From a virus: a stretch of DNA of 34,193 nt. The stretch covers positions 1 to 34,193 of the IMG/VR virus record IMGVR_UViG_3300044858_001244; one strand, 5' to 3'. The position numbers were made by a program, and so were the translations under genes. The notes beneath the pieces are model-generated. The model was given only the letters and a program-made list of their open reading frames with translations, ran no database searches and was not told the origin of the DNA. Shown in pieces: positions 21,201 through 29,654 of this stretch; positions within the stretch are counted from its first letter, which is position 1, and every line of letters starts with the position of its first letter.

Positions 21201-24083
21201 TTCTACTTGTATACCCACTGGCCTACCAGCACGCGGCATCGGGGTTACAGGAGTCTGGGAAGTAACTAGTTGTTCGGTAAGACTAAGGATCTCAGCAAGT
21301 GCGGTTTGTGCTCTGGGTGATAGACCGATCAAACGGCGGATCATTTCTACAAACGAATTAAATGCGCTCTTGCCTTTATATTGAATGCCTTCAAGCACAC
21401 GCCGGAAGTCTGCGTTAGTCATTGACCACGACACCATCTCGTCGGCTTTGTGAACGGTTCTACCATAATGTTTAGAACCAAATGCATTTGTACCCGTTAG
21501 AAATTTCAGTTCGTAAGGTTTGATAGTCCCATCACGACGCTTACGCTGTAGTTCTTTTTTAACATGACTACGTAGGTCTTCAATTTCTTTTACGATCCGA
21601 CCTTCATTTGTATTAGGGTTTACCTGCCCATACCGGATCAACGCAATAGTTACCGTATGAAGTAACTCATGCATAACAACTTCATAGGTTGCGCCAAAAG
21701 GACGCCCGGAGCCGGTACCCGAAATTACCAACTCCATTAGATTACCTTTGGGGTATACGTGGCCCGCAGCGCGATTACTTAACTGCAATGCTCGGGACAT
21801 CGAGGGGCTAGTAGAAAGCGTAAACGTAAATTTGTAGCCACGCTTTTTCATACGGTCTACCGCGTCTTTGACTCCTCTCATCATTTCCCGCATAGCAGGA
21901 GGGCCGTTATTTAGCGCGTAGTTAAGCAGTCCATCGTAGTCAAGACCTTTGATCTCGTTTTCGATAGATACATCGGTAATTTTTTTCTCTTCTTCAAATA
22001 CTTTTTCAATCTGCTCTGGTGTTTGTGTGGACTCACCAACTAGACGCTCGTTATACAGATTTACGATGTCTTGGAAGTTGACCGCGCTACCATGACCCCG
22101 ATTAACAAAGCCTAACCATGCGTTCTTTTCTTCCGCATTTAGATCGCCAAACGCAGGGTGATCGTCATTTTTGTGGCGGTTCCAAGCAGCCTCTGGGTCC
22201 ATCGGTGCGGCGGGCGGTGCGGTAACTGGAGGCGCCGGGGGTGCTCCTTCTTCAAATAGGCCAGCCTGCTCGGCACCTTGGAACTGTCGGCTCCTAATAC
22301 CAGTGTCGATGTCCATACCCGTCATGCGTTTGTAGACGGTCTCAAGCAATTCTTTCTGGGCTTCGCTAAGGGCTTTCATGCCAGCCGGTAGACGTGCGGT
22401 GCGGTCAGCCTCAAACAACTGCTCCATCGCTTGGACAGGATCTTCGTTAGTTTTTAGAAACTCGGCTAGCCTGTCATTCAGCGCTTTAGTTGACGCAGGG
22501 TTATTGCCCTTCAGAATCTTAGAAGCACTAGGATCTTGTTTAGCCTCTTTGACGGTGCTCTCTACAGTGCCCGGGAGATCGATGGCTTCGGGTGCCGTTG
22601 GGGTAGGCAAAGGGGTTGGCGCAGGCTGCTCGGTGGGGGCTTTACCCGGGAACAACTCTTGCTGTCCCGTAAGTGGCATCTCCAACTGTTCTCCCTCAAG
22701 TTCTGGGGGTGCAGGCGGGGCGGGGGGTTGTTCTTCGTAGCCAACAACTTTGCCCTCTTTATCCAAAATAGGACGCAGATTTTCTGTGGCTTCGGGCAAT
22801 CTACCTTTTGGTATAACACCAGCCAAGTCTCTCGCGGGAGCAAACCCCGGACCTTCGGGAGTAGCCACGCCCTCTAGTTCTAACTCCGATACCGCAGGCT
22901 CTCCATAAGTGGTAGGAGACACAGGACGGCCCGTAGGTGGTGTGCCGGGAGGTGGCCCCGGGGGTAATCCTTGTGGTTGAGGTGGTTTAGCACCTTCGGA
23001 TTTACCAAATAAAATATCGGTAGACATCTGCAAGCCACCACCGCCAATCGCACCGCGCAGGCCAGAGTCTATAAATTTGACTAGGTTTTCAGGGGTAAAG
23101 ATTTCTTTGTTTTCATCAACAAAGTTGACCGCCGCGGCGTTGGTTACTTCTTGCGCAGCCTCGGTAAGGCCCTCAGTTAAAGCCCCCTTGCCAAGTCCTT
23201 TGGCACCACGCAAGTACCAAGCGCCCACTAGTTCTTCGTTGGTAATCCCTTTTCCCCGGGCGGCTCGTATCAGGCTAACTGGGGTTGCGGCATCTAACAG
23301 GGCGTTAAAGGAACCCGCACCAATTGCCGGTAATAGAGATTCCTGCCCGGTCTCAGAGTAAATAGTCTGAAAAGCAGCGGGAATATTAAGCGCTGCCGAG
23401 CCTATATAGGCACTGCCGACATCTGCCGCTAACTGGTTACGGAACAAGGCTTTTTCTGCCGCCGTTTTACCAAGTGCCGCAGCACGCTGTCCGGCAATAC
23501 CAGATACAAATTCTTCGGCTGCTCCGGGTGCTCCACGCACGGCGGCTTCTTTGGCCTCTTCCAAGGCTTTGCGTTTAGCAATTTCTCCCGCCGCTTGGCT
23601 AGACTTTGCCACAGCCCCCCTAGTAAGGAGGGATCCAAAACCCCCAGTAAAAATACCGGGAAGTAAAGACGCAACGGACTCGCCAAATGCTTCTTTTGCG
23701 TAATTAAGGGCTTGTATCGGGTCTTCTATTTGTTTGTAAGTTTCAAACTCAGCAGGGAAACGCTTTGCAATTTCTTCCTGTGTTTGGATTGCTTCTTCGT
23801 ACTGACGTTTTTTATAGTTTTCAATAGATGGCTGAAAACTTTCGGGAGCAATTTTTTCAAGTGCGGTTGCACCCATAATGGGTATAAAGTCTGCAATCAA
23901 AGACCCTACATTTTTACCGCCTCGTTTTACAGCACTCATAAAGGTGCCGTAATTTTCCACTGCCGTTTTAAATTCTTTAGGACTAAACCCTTCTGTATCT
24001 AAATAGCCATCGATATGGTAAGAGGGCGCACCCTGATCGACCATCTTTTGGACATTGTCCCTAATTCTTGCAAAGTCGGACAT
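18276..24083 (-). CDS. Giant internal virion protein with zincin-like metallopeptidase region
   Basis: A 1935-residue polyvalent protein, probably carried in the virion and ejected with DNA. The N-terminal part has a helical region with hydrophobic glycine-rich segments (ASLLPGIFTGGFGSLL, about 155-170). A long Pro-rich linker (about 370-500) is followed by MHELLHTVT (about 802-810), a zincin HExxH, and about 70 residues later by KADEMVSWSMTN, which matches the third-ligand position (DE.V.EA.TN) of metallopeptidase-like domains in such phage proteins. After a second Pro/Thr linker (about 985-1030) come a coiled-coil-rich region and a C-terminal part with NPIYWIRQLIRDPIH (about 1423-1437), typical of large polyvalent-protein-associated regions. 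Position at the end of the virion operon parallels T7 gp15/gp16. Only the general role is inferable. Confidence 0.85.
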   Translation of the reverse strand: MSDFARIRDNVQKMVDQGAPSYHIDGYLDTEGFSPKEFKTAVENYGTFMSAVKRGGKNVGSLIADFIPIMGATALEKIAPESFQPSIENYKKRQYEEAIQTQEEIAKRFPAEFETYKQIEDPIQALNYAKEAFGESVASLLPGIFTGGFGSLLTRGAVAKSSQAAGEIAKRKALEEAKEAAVRGAPGAAEEFVSGIAGQRAAALGKTAAEKALFRNQLAADVGSAYIGSAALNIPAAFQTIYSETGQESLLPAIGAGSFNALLDAATPVSLIRAARGKGITNEELVGAWYLRGAKGLGKGALTEGLTEAAQEVTNAAAVNFVDENKEIFTPENLVKFIDSGLRGAIGGGGLQMSTDILFGKSEGAKPPQPQGLPPGPPPGTPPTGRPVSPTTYGEPAVSELELEGVATPEGPGFAPARDLAGVIPKGRLPEATENLRPILDKEGKVVGYEEQPPAPPAPPELEGEQLEMPLTGQQELFPGKAPTEQPAPTPLPTPTAPEAIDLPGTVESTVKEAKQDPSASKILKGNNPASTKALNDRLAEFLKTNEDPVQAMEQLFEADRTARLPAGMKALSEAQKELLETVYKRMTGMDIDTGIRSRQFQGAEQAGLFEEGAPPAPPVTAPPAAPMDPEAAWNRHKNDDHPAFGDLNAEEKNAWLGFVNRGHGSAVNFQDIVNLYNERLVGESTQTPEQIEKVFEEEKKITDVSIENEIKGLDYDGLLNYALNNGPPAMREMMRGVKDAVDRMKKRGYKFTFTLSTSPSMSRALQLSNRAAGHVYPKGNLMELVISGTGSGRPFGATYEVVMHELLHTVTIALIRYGQVNPNTNEGRIVKEIEDLRSHVKKELQRKRRDGTIKPYELKFLTGTNAFGSKHYGRTVHKADEMVSWSMTNADFRRVLEGIQYKGKSAFNSFVEMIRRLIGLSPRAQTALAEILSLTEQLVTSQTPVTPMPRAGRPVGIQVEECAAPSVPAEEDIFSAIAPGVTATPTAPAPTPAPGPSVPGLGQKYTLPTTTKLQPSPTTSQKVKDAAKNITDAFNGDWWTKFRIAAVDSGTGLSKTLSSLPVFQNGQLRADMLIRSFNQVINLIKVGLQTGIPVVNSDGSIVIQRDANNMARSQILADKLDDNDIVKGTGFSGRGYVAEISRILRGREIQQVDAERRRIAAGKMLEAKQKIALAKQYKAAGASLTDIMKLVNEAKAIRKMYLKDLTLNREKQVTQAHIDWAEQQLDAVPEVQEILDIWRNINRSLLDLWENTGLLSKEEADRLRKRNFYVPLYASRVDLLPSEQETYTGKSTGTKTVRLIEHLEGSELQRNIWENMDKHYASQIAAAYQNQTRRVAVQQLMSMGIDAAKIATNPSNPDINLKYRDPTNPNADKHGVVHVILDNPNDLVAFQMMNYELGPLMKGISATTQVLRAGALINPIYWIRQLIRDPIHASIAGNLNQIVTPFHAAKEYIQVLRDNSEEARILAERGVIGQIDPMANLVGASALNVPSAQDFLKQVGTEKLSPTMLDKAIHKIMRMHEASDAATRVAIFKNEKAYALKQGMSEKDAINYAVHKARESINFAVRGNSQMLNVLRHSIPFFSAAITSLDTLYRTATGYGLNPAEKKIAQDLFKKRAAMMVVFSAVYAMLMQDDEDYKKLPDNVKDDNWLLPSPIGSAGSFIKIPIPFEVGFLFKTIPEGAVRYMADTSTGKEVLGSYFRSLRRSLPGEAVLIPQAFKPALESIFNHSLFTGRAIEGMSDQGLPVEMRGPNAGEFAKSLSRLGLSEIGLSPAKIDHLIQGYFAELGSFSTGMASNVITTATGKEPPAKNLENQGFFKAFLTDPNTSKPATDFYDLIKNSQEAVNAVNRMKKEGRVEELKEFISDEENIKLMSVAPSLRRIQDQMAQIRSQINILKRDYEGDPEERREKINRLQKIYDQVARQGYRVMEAAGISR

Positions 24084-24092
24084 GGTTGACCT

Positions 24093-25592
24093 TTATTGTT
24101 TTTTGGGTGTTACGCCATACATTTTGCCATAATCGACAGCGGCGGAGGACATAGGTCCGGGAGCGTATGCCTCACCATAAATCTTCTTATACATGGATTG
24201 ATAGGCAGGGTCTCTAGATAATAGCGCATCGGCTTCACGTTCGAGAGTAGCCAACTGATTCTGGTCCATAGCAGTGATATCTAGTTTGCGGGCTTGCACA
24301 ATATTATTCATAGCCGTGCGGCGGGCATTCTGCATCATGTTGAGATACCTTTGCTCTTGTCTTCCACCCTCTATCTCACGACGAAGCCCTGCTTGCTCTG
24401 ATACTTGACGTTCTTTTATAGCCAAATCTCTAGCGTCTTTTTCAAGTTCAAGCGCCAACTTCACATTACCACGAGCGCGGGCATCAGCGGCTTGGTCTAG
24501 TTTGGCTTCACTGTCAAGAATACCTTTTTCACCTTCACGGATCTGGGACATTGCTTTGCTATACTGCTCAATTGCAGGGGTGGCACCAGCAAGATTTTGT
24601 AGGGCGTATTGAGATTTACCCCCAGCAATACCAAGCCCTGCTTGTACTAAACCAAGAGCACCAGCCTTGTCCAGATCCTTGTTAAGTTTTTCTTTGTACT
24701 TTTCTAAAGCCTCACGAGTCTTGGCATCCGGTTCGTCAGAAACGCCAAACTCTTTATAAATGTCCTTAACTTTTTTAGCGTAGTCAGTCATGGCTTTATC
24801 AGCGGCTTTGACATTAACGCCTTCGGTTGACTCATTTTTTGGTACGGCTAATGTTTTTCTAGCATCTGCGATGTTAGCGGCGGATTGCGCTGGCGTTAGC
24901 CCCGGAGCAGAACGAAGTGCCATTTCTGCTGGATCCATTTTACGTAAATCAGCGCCCGTCATCGGACCTTCTGTAGCGGTTTGCTTTTCAGACTTCTCAG
25001 GCTTACTGACCTTTTCGCTTCCGGCTAATTGACGCAGTTCGTTAACATCCATTCTAGTTAAACGGCCCATAATATCTTTAGCCCGCCGACGTTCTTCATC
25101 CGTTTGCGACATAAATAAACCGGGTAGGCTAGAAGCAGAACCATACTTGCCTCTAAGTTCATCTTGAAGTTTTAAAATTTCTAATTCTTCTGCTGTTTTA
25201 TTTCTAAAATTGCTTCCGAAATCTGATGCAAATCTACCAAACGGCGTAGTTGGGCCTCCTTCTTCAAATGCCACAATTCCACCACCTGCGTACTCAGCGT
25301 TATCTAAGTTAGGGGTAGGAAGTGCCTCTAAGCCACCTTCCATCGGAGCCTGAGCAATCGCACCCAGACCAGCCGGAGCCGCTTGTGCGGGAGCCATAAT
25401 ATCTTGGGCTACTGTGCTTTGTGGGGCTTGCTCTTGCATCGCAGCGCCACGCATACGATCAATAAACATACCAGCCATGACGGCTACCGTTGGGTTAAGT
25501 AACCCCATCTGAGCGGCTTGACCTATTTTTTGCTTATCCCCACCATACTTTGCTGCTACCTTCTCAGGCGACATCATATCCATTTCGTTCAT
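24093..25592 (-). CDS. Probable internal virion protein, coiled-coil rich
   Basis: A 499-residue protein between the two other presumed ejection proteins. The N-terminal part has a helix (PEKVAAKYGGDKQKIGQAA) and a hydrophobic Ala/Pro stretch, then AGGGIVAFEEGG (about residues 102-113), a glycine motif that recurs in the 780-residue protein. The middle and C-terminal regions are long charged coiled coils (KLDQAADARARGNVKLALELEKDARDLA, broken by turns). Comparable layouts are seen in internal core proteins of podoviruses; identity rests on position and composition. A gagg ribosome site precedes MNEMDMM. It follows the 302-residue gene after seven bases. Confidence 0.72.
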   Translation of the reverse strand: MNEMDMMSPEKVAAKYGGDKQKIGQAAQMGLLNPTVAVMAGMFIDRMRGAAMQEQAPQSTVAQDIMAPAQAAPAGLGAIAQAPMEGGLEALPTPNLDNAEYAGGGIVAFEEGGPTTPFGRFASDFGSNFRNKTAEELEILKLQDELRGKYGSASSLPGLFMSQTDEERRRAKDIMGRLTRMDVNELRQLAGSEKVSKPEKSEKQTATEGPMTGADLRKMDPAEMALRSAPGLTPAQSAANIADARKTLAVPKNESTEGVNVKAADKAMTDYAKKVKDIYKEFGVSDEPDAKTREALEKYKEKLNKDLDKAGALGLVQAGLGIAGGKSQYALQNLAGATPAIEQYSKAMSQIREGEKGILDSEAKLDQAADARARGNVKLALELEKDARDLAIKERQVSEQAGLRREIEGGRQEQRYLNMMQNARRTAMNNIVQARKLDITAMDQNQLATLEREADALLSRDPAYQSMYKKIYGEAYAPGPMSSAAVDYGKMYGVTPKKQ

Positions 25593-25599
25593 TCTTGCC

Positions 25600-26508
25600 T
25601 CACTTCAGAAGGTTATATACGCCAAGCCCAGCCAATCCCAAACCACCGACCTGTGACGCTACGGATGGGGGTGCCTCGTAAACAGTCTTACCTCCAGTAG
25701 CCGCAAGGTTTGCGCTACCACGGAGGATGTCAGACATAAAGCCAAGTTGCTTATACGGATACTGTTGTTGCTGTAAGAAGTCCTGATACTGGAGGTCAAG
25801 GGCTTTCTGCTGCTCGGCCTGACCCATTGCACCAAAGGCTTCTTGTGCTTTAGCCAAGTCAATACCTGTTTGTTGCTGTCCAATACCCAGTTGACCCAAT
25901 GTAGCACCGGCTTGAGTAGCGGCTTGAGCACCCTGTAGCCCAGCCTGAGTGCCAAACTGCATACCACGCATAGCATCTTCGTAAGCCTTTTGAGATCCCA
26001 CAGCCTGAATGTTTGCCAGATTTTGTTGTAGGTTGCGCTCACGTTCAGTACCAGCAAGAAGTTGACGTGCGCCTCCATACGTACCCTGACGAGCCGCGCC
26101 CAAGTTCTGAGCCAACTGCCCTTTCTGGGCATCACGGATGGCTTCTTGTTTTTGCAGTTCAACCACGTTCTGCATATAAGGAGACATAAAGGCTTGCTGC
26201 GCCATTGGGTCAGTAGCCATCTGCATATACTGTTGACCAGCACCGAGAGCACCAAGACCACCCGCAGCGGCTAACCCAGTACCGGCAGCAAATTGACCGG
26301 GTTGCTGCATAGCAGCCACGTTTTGCCGAACGGCTTGCTGTTCTGGAGTAGCGGTAGCCATACGCTGTCCACCGTAGGCTTGATACGGACTTTCAGTAAT
26401 AGCCTCGGCTTTACCAAGCATCTTCTCCGCATACGGTTGAGCGTACTCAGGTATTGTCGTTTGCGTCGTACTGGTTGGTTGCGGTGCTGGTGATGATGAA
26501 GAACACAT
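25600..26508 (-). CDS. Internal virion protein, T7 gp14-like by position and composition
   Basis: A 302-residue protein, Gln/Ala/Gly rich. A Ser/Pro/Thr N-terminus (MCSSSSPAPQPTSTTQ) leads into long helical repeats (AAMQQPGQFAAGTGLAAAGG, QLAQNLGAARQGTYGGARQLL) and the C-terminus has hydrophobic glycine-rich segments (VGGLGLAGLGVYNLLK) able to insert in a membrane. This matches internal proteins of the T7 gp14 class that form part of the DNA-ejection channel. The Cys at residue 2 is not preceded by a lipoprotein signal. A gaggt ribosome site precedes the ATG. Assignment is by composition and order, not by motif. Confidence 0.72.
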   Translation of the reverse strand: MCSSSSPAPQPTSTTQTTIPEYAQPYAEKMLGKAEAITESPYQAYGGQRMATATPEQQAVRQNVAAMQQPGQFAAGTGLAAAGGLGALGAGQQYMQMATDPMAQQAFMSPYMQNVVELQKQEAIRDAQKGQLAQNLGAARQGTYGGARQLLAGTERERNLQQNLANIQAVGSQKAYEDAMRGMQFGTQAGLQGAQAATQAGATLGQLGIGQQQTGIDLAKAQEAFGAMGQAEQQKALDLQYQDFLQQQQYPYKQLGFMSDILRGSANLAATGGKTVYEAPPSVASQVGGLGLAGLGVYNLLK

Positions 26509-26518
26509 AATTTATACC

Positions 26519-26980
26519 TCAAAATTTGTAGATCATTTGGGTAGCAACTTCGGTAAATCCCATTCTCTTCCAAAGTTTTGCTACACGTAGATCAGTCATT
26601 GCTGAAACCAAAACCCGTTTAACTCCACGGCTACGCAATTCTTCAAGAATGATGCGAACCATCTTTTTCCCTACTCCGTTGCGATGCTCTTTTAAAACAA
26701 AAATAGTATCTTCTTGGGCTATCAGGTCTTGGTTATGCATATCGCTTGTTACGTAAACATTGCTATATCCAACCGCTTTACCTTCTAACCGTAAAACAAA
26801 AGTTAATAACCACCCACCATCGCCAGCCCTTATGTACTCGTCAAGTCTTGGGTTATACGGGGGGTAATGCACTCCCTGCCCTGCTAACCGCTCAACCATT
26901 TCTGAGTAATGCTGCCTGTATAAAGGCTCTAATTCTGAATATGTTTCTTTAAATCTTGCTAGTGTTATCTCGTAATTCAT
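26519..26980 (-). CDS. GNAT-family acetyltransferase
   Basis: A 153-residue GNAT-fold protein. The acetyl-CoA loop is HRNGVGKKM (about residues 99-107), with His where Arg or Gln is usual, followed by helix VRIILEELRSRG and KRVLVSAMTDLRVAKLWKRMGF, the typical beta5-alpha4 and closing motif. GNAT-like proteins occur in the virion module of many podoviruses, where T7 gp13 has been linked to a similar fold, so it could be an assembly factor rather than a free enzyme. Start and stop are tightly joined to neighbours (ATGA with the 780-residue gene). Confidence 0.85.
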   Translation of the reverse strand: MNYEITLARFKETYSELEPLYRQHYSEMVERLAGQGVHYPPYNPRLDEYIRAGDGGWLLTFVLRLEGKAVGYSNVYVTSDMHNQDLIAQEDTIFVLKEHRNGVGKKMVRIILEELRSRGVKRVLVSAMTDLRVAKLWKRMGFTEVATQMIYKF

Positions 26981-29319
26981 GCAGGCATGTATCTTCGTGC
27001 GTTGACTTCAGGGGCTTGTCTTGTGCGTCCTGTCCTTGCTTTTCTAATTTTGTCCATCATCGCATACAACTTCTTAGCCCCGGCTTTGCTTGACCCATTA
27101 CCAAGATGAGATACCACATCTGCCGGAACCACAAACTCACCATCGGCTAACCTAGCCTCCTGCTTACCATCAATATTGGCCTTAATAGAATCGCTCATAC
27201 CGTCGCCACCGCCCGATAAAAACCGTGGGGGTAAAACCGCGCCAAGACCGCCTTTGGCAAAATTCTGTTCAACAGCGGCTTCCATGCTGGAATCTTTACG
27301 ATCTTGAGCAAATCTATAGTAGGGATTACCCTTAAGAGATCTAGATTTACGCTTCTGTACAGAGCCACCCTCGTCGTACTCATCCCGACCATATTCATCA
27401 TCGTAGGTTTGCCCGTTGAGAGCAGTCAGACCACCTTGAGCAGCCTGATAAATACCTTCTGGCTTAAAAGCATATTGCACCTGTGCCCGCTCCCTTGTGT
27501 CCTGCGGGGTGTACATAGGCGTACCCGATGGGTTTGTTATATCTACAGAGTAGGGGCGGATAAAGGATTTTGATTTTGGTAAAGGTGCTGGCTCAGGAGT
27601 CAATGCCGAAGCCACCGTCATACCAGCCGCGGGTAATGTTCCGGTTGGGGTGCTCTTCATAAAGGCACTACGGGCATCGGTTCCAACTTGCCCAGTATCA
27701 AACATATTTTTAAACCCCGTTCCCGCGCTCTCAAACCCAGTAGTGGGAGAGACGGGTATAGAAGGAGTAGGATTGATAACCGGCGCCGTAGCCACTTGTT
27801 GTGCTGTCATACCCGGTGTGCCACCCATACCTTCAAGCAAGCCCGGATCAATGTTGCTTTGAGCCATTTTAAAATATGGGGACTTTGGTGTAAGACCACT
27901 ACTTTCAAGCAAGCCCGGATCAATGCCACTTATGCTTGGATTGGTAGTGATAGGGGAATTGAGTAATTCAGGAGATAAGTTACTTGCAGCCATCTCGGAG
28001 GCGCTAGTTAACCCTGCTTCTGCACCCGTGGCAACTGGGGTTGTAGCATTTGCGGCACCTACTAAACCCTCACCTATACCCGCACCGCCATAGGCTCCTA
28101 AACCTGCCATGAGACCCTTCTTAAGGCTTCCAGTAGCCACGCCCGTTAAAGCACCTACGGCTAATCCAGCCTGAAGGGAGGACATCAATCCAAACCCTGC
28201 TGGGCCAAGAGCAAAGCCAGCCACCATTGGGAGAATAGAACTTAAAAACCCTGCTTCCGGCAGTCCAGTCTGGGGGTTAATTGTGAGCGAACCGCCTTGG
28301 GACATAGCCAAAGCCTGAAGACCTTTGACCTCACCGGGGGTCATGTGGACAAGCATCGTGTCCTGACCACGGCCTTTACTTTGTGTTTGTTGCGCTGCGG
28401 CAAGACCGCCTTGTTCGTAGTTCATAATTTGACCACCTCGGTTATAACTAGGCGAAGCCCCATCAGTACCTTCACTAGACGTAGAATCATTAAACCCAGC
28501 GCTCATCATATTGTCGTGAAACTGAGCCGATTCGGTAAAAGAGTTATCACTGAACATACCGTGATTTTCATTACCAGCAAATTGATTTCCAGAAGGCCCA
28601 CCGTTATCAGAAGAAGTAGAGGTAGAAGTAGGGGCGTTATCAGGGGCGGCAGTAGGGGCAGTAGGGGCAGAAACGGCATTCATTGCCGCACCCTGTTCGG
28701 CGTCTTCAGCATCTTGCACCGCACCCATAACTGTATCGGCAAATGCAGTGGCAACTGCGCTAGGGCTAGTTGTTTGTTGCTGCTGATTCATAGCCGCTAA
28801 GTTAGCAGTTTGAACCGGGTCTATAGGAGTAACTTGTTGCACTGCGGGATTTTCTACAGGGGTGGCTAGGGTGGGATTAATACCCTGAGCAATAGTGTGA
28901 GCCTGCGCTACACCGATAGGATCTAAAGCGTTCTGTAACATACCTAAAGACGTTACCCCAAGAGCATTTAACCCCGTTTGGGTAACAGCCGCCATTGTGG
29001 GGTTTGCAGCGTAGTAAGCCGCCTGATCGGTAGGGGTCATCTGAGACCAACCCGAATTTGTATCGGCTGGAGTTCCTTCCCCAAAACTACCGTACTGACC
29101 ACTAGGGTAAACCCCACCATCTGAACCTTGGTTAAATTGCTGCTTTGGGGTAAGCAAAGTATAACTTTGGGTAATTGGGTTGTATGAATATCTAGGAGCC
29201 GTAGAAGCCCCACCGGATTGAAACCGCTTAACGGGTAAAGATGCTAACCCACCACCTGCCATACCGGGCATGGTGGGGGCGAATCCGTATTGGGGTTGGC
29301 CTATATTGGGATATTGCAT
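26977..29319 (-). CDS. Glycine-rich virion protein, function unclear
   Basis: A 780-residue low-complexity protein. It starts MQYPNIGQPQYGFAPTMPG and contains repeated GG motifs (AGGGLASLPVKRFQSGG, NRGGQIMNYEQGGLAA, AKGGLGAVLPPRFLSGGG). A Gln/Ala/Thr/Ser-rich first third is followed by GRGQDTMLVHMTPGEVKGLQ (about 315-334) and a long hydrophobic glycine segment (ILPMVAGFALGPAGFGLM) likely to interact with membrane. The C-terminal part ends with ARLADGEFVVPADVVSHLGN and KKLYAMMDKIRKARTG, a module I recognise as recurrent in podovirus virion proteins. It contains a 24-codon internal duplication (IDPGLLE repeated). Probably structural: tail, internal core or ejectosome. Exact role unknown. Confidence 0.72.
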   Translation of the reverse strand: MQYPNIGQPQYGFAPTMPGMAGGGLASLPVKRFQSGGASTAPRYSYNPITQSYTLLTPKQQFNQGSDGGVYPSGQYGSFGEGTPADTNSGWSQMTPTDQAAYYAANPTMAAVTQTGLNALGVTSLGMLQNALDPIGVAQAHTIAQGINPTLATPVENPAVQQVTPIDPVQTANLAAMNQQQQTTSPSAVATAFADTVMGAVQDAEDAEQGAAMNAVSAPTAPTAAPDNAPTSTSTSSDNGGPSGNQFAGNENHGMFSDNSFTESAQFHDNMMSAGFNDSTSSEGTDGASPSYNRGGQIMNYEQGGLAAAQQTQSKGRGQDTMLVHMTPGEVKGLQALAMSQGGSLTINPQTGLPEAGFLSSILPMVAGFALGPAGFGLMSSLQAGLAVGALTGVATGSLKKGLMAGLGAYGGAGIGEGLVGAANATTPVATGAEAGLTSASEMAASNLSPELLNSPITTNPSISGIDPGLLESSGLTPKSPYFKMAQSNIDPGLLEGMGGTPGMTAQQVATAPVINPTPSIPVSPTTGFESAGTGFKNMFDTGQVGTDARSAFMKSTPTGTLPAAGMTVASALTPEPAPLPKSKSFIRPYSVDITNPSGTPMYTPQDTRERAQVQYAFKPEGIYQAAQGGLTALNGQTYDDEYGRDEYDEGGSVQKRKSRSLKGNPYYRFAQDRKDSSMEAAVEQNFAKGGLGAVLPPRFLSGGGDGMSDSIKANIDGKQEARLADGEFVVPADVVSHLGNGSSKAGAKKLYAMMDKIRKARTGRTRQAPEVNARRYMPA
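27832..27925 (-). repeat. In-frame direct repeat pair encoding IDPGLLE
   Basis: A 22-base sequence (ttcaagcaagcccggatcaa plus tg) occurs exactly at 27832-27853 and again at 27904-27925, 72 bases or 24 codons apart and in frame. On the coding strand both give IDPGLLE within the glycine-rich virion protein. The exactness suggests recent tandem duplication or selection at the protein level. Confidence 0.8.
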
Positions 29320-29351
29320 AATGGAATTATCCTGAATTTGTCAAGTGAAGT

Positions 29352-29654
29352 CTATGGGGCTATGGTAACTGAGACCGTCCCCACATAGCCAGAAGCAGAT
29401 ACTCCAAGCGGGTAGACGATGTTAGGTAAAGCAATTTTTAAATCCTCTCCTACCCTAAATACGGTGTTGTCCCTTAGCCCATACCCAGAAGTAGGTAGAT
29501 TAATTAGTTGTAGACCATCAAGAACTAATGGGGTTGTGGAGTCTAGTTGGTTAAAGTAAAGGCGAAGTATGCGAATCAGATCCGTGTGGTATCTCTGGTC
29601 GTATTCAACAGGCGGTACAGGTAATGCTGGTGCCCTAAATCCTTGCATCCCCAT
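29352..29654 (-). CDS. Small virion-module protein
   Basis: A 100-residue protein (MGMQGFRAPALPVPPVEYDQRY...) beginning at ATG 29654 in a TAATG overlap with the stop of the stabilisation protein gene. It has an RYHTDLIRILRLYFNQLDS helix and a C-terminal beta-rich end (LGVSASGYVGTVSVTIAP). Small proteins of this pattern follow gp10-like genes in many aquatic podoviruses and are probably virion components. No enzyme motif. 32 bases separate it from the 780-residue gene. Confidence 0.7.
   Translation of the reverse strand: MGMQGFRAPALPVPPVEYDQRYHTDLIRILRLYFNQLDSTTPLVLDGLQLINLPTSGYGLRDNTVFRVGEDLKIALPNIVYPLGVSASGYVGTVSVTIAP

Noticed and set aside
25659-26261. 200-codon - strand frame in another phase within the 302-residue gene
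   Set aside because: The phase used by the 302-residue protein has the ribosome site and tight neighbour spacing; this one is Trp/Cys/Arg-rich and looks like a frame shadow.
28297-28800. 167-codon + strand frame opposite the glycine-rich virion protein
   Set aside because: Its low-complexity Arg/Ser/Gly runs are the complement of the Ala/Pro/Thr-rich coding strand; no ribosome site.
29310-29344. TTGACA on the - strand before the 780-residue gene as a promoter
   Set aside because: The only -10-like hexamer at proper spacing falls on the start codon itself, so the transcript would lack the start.
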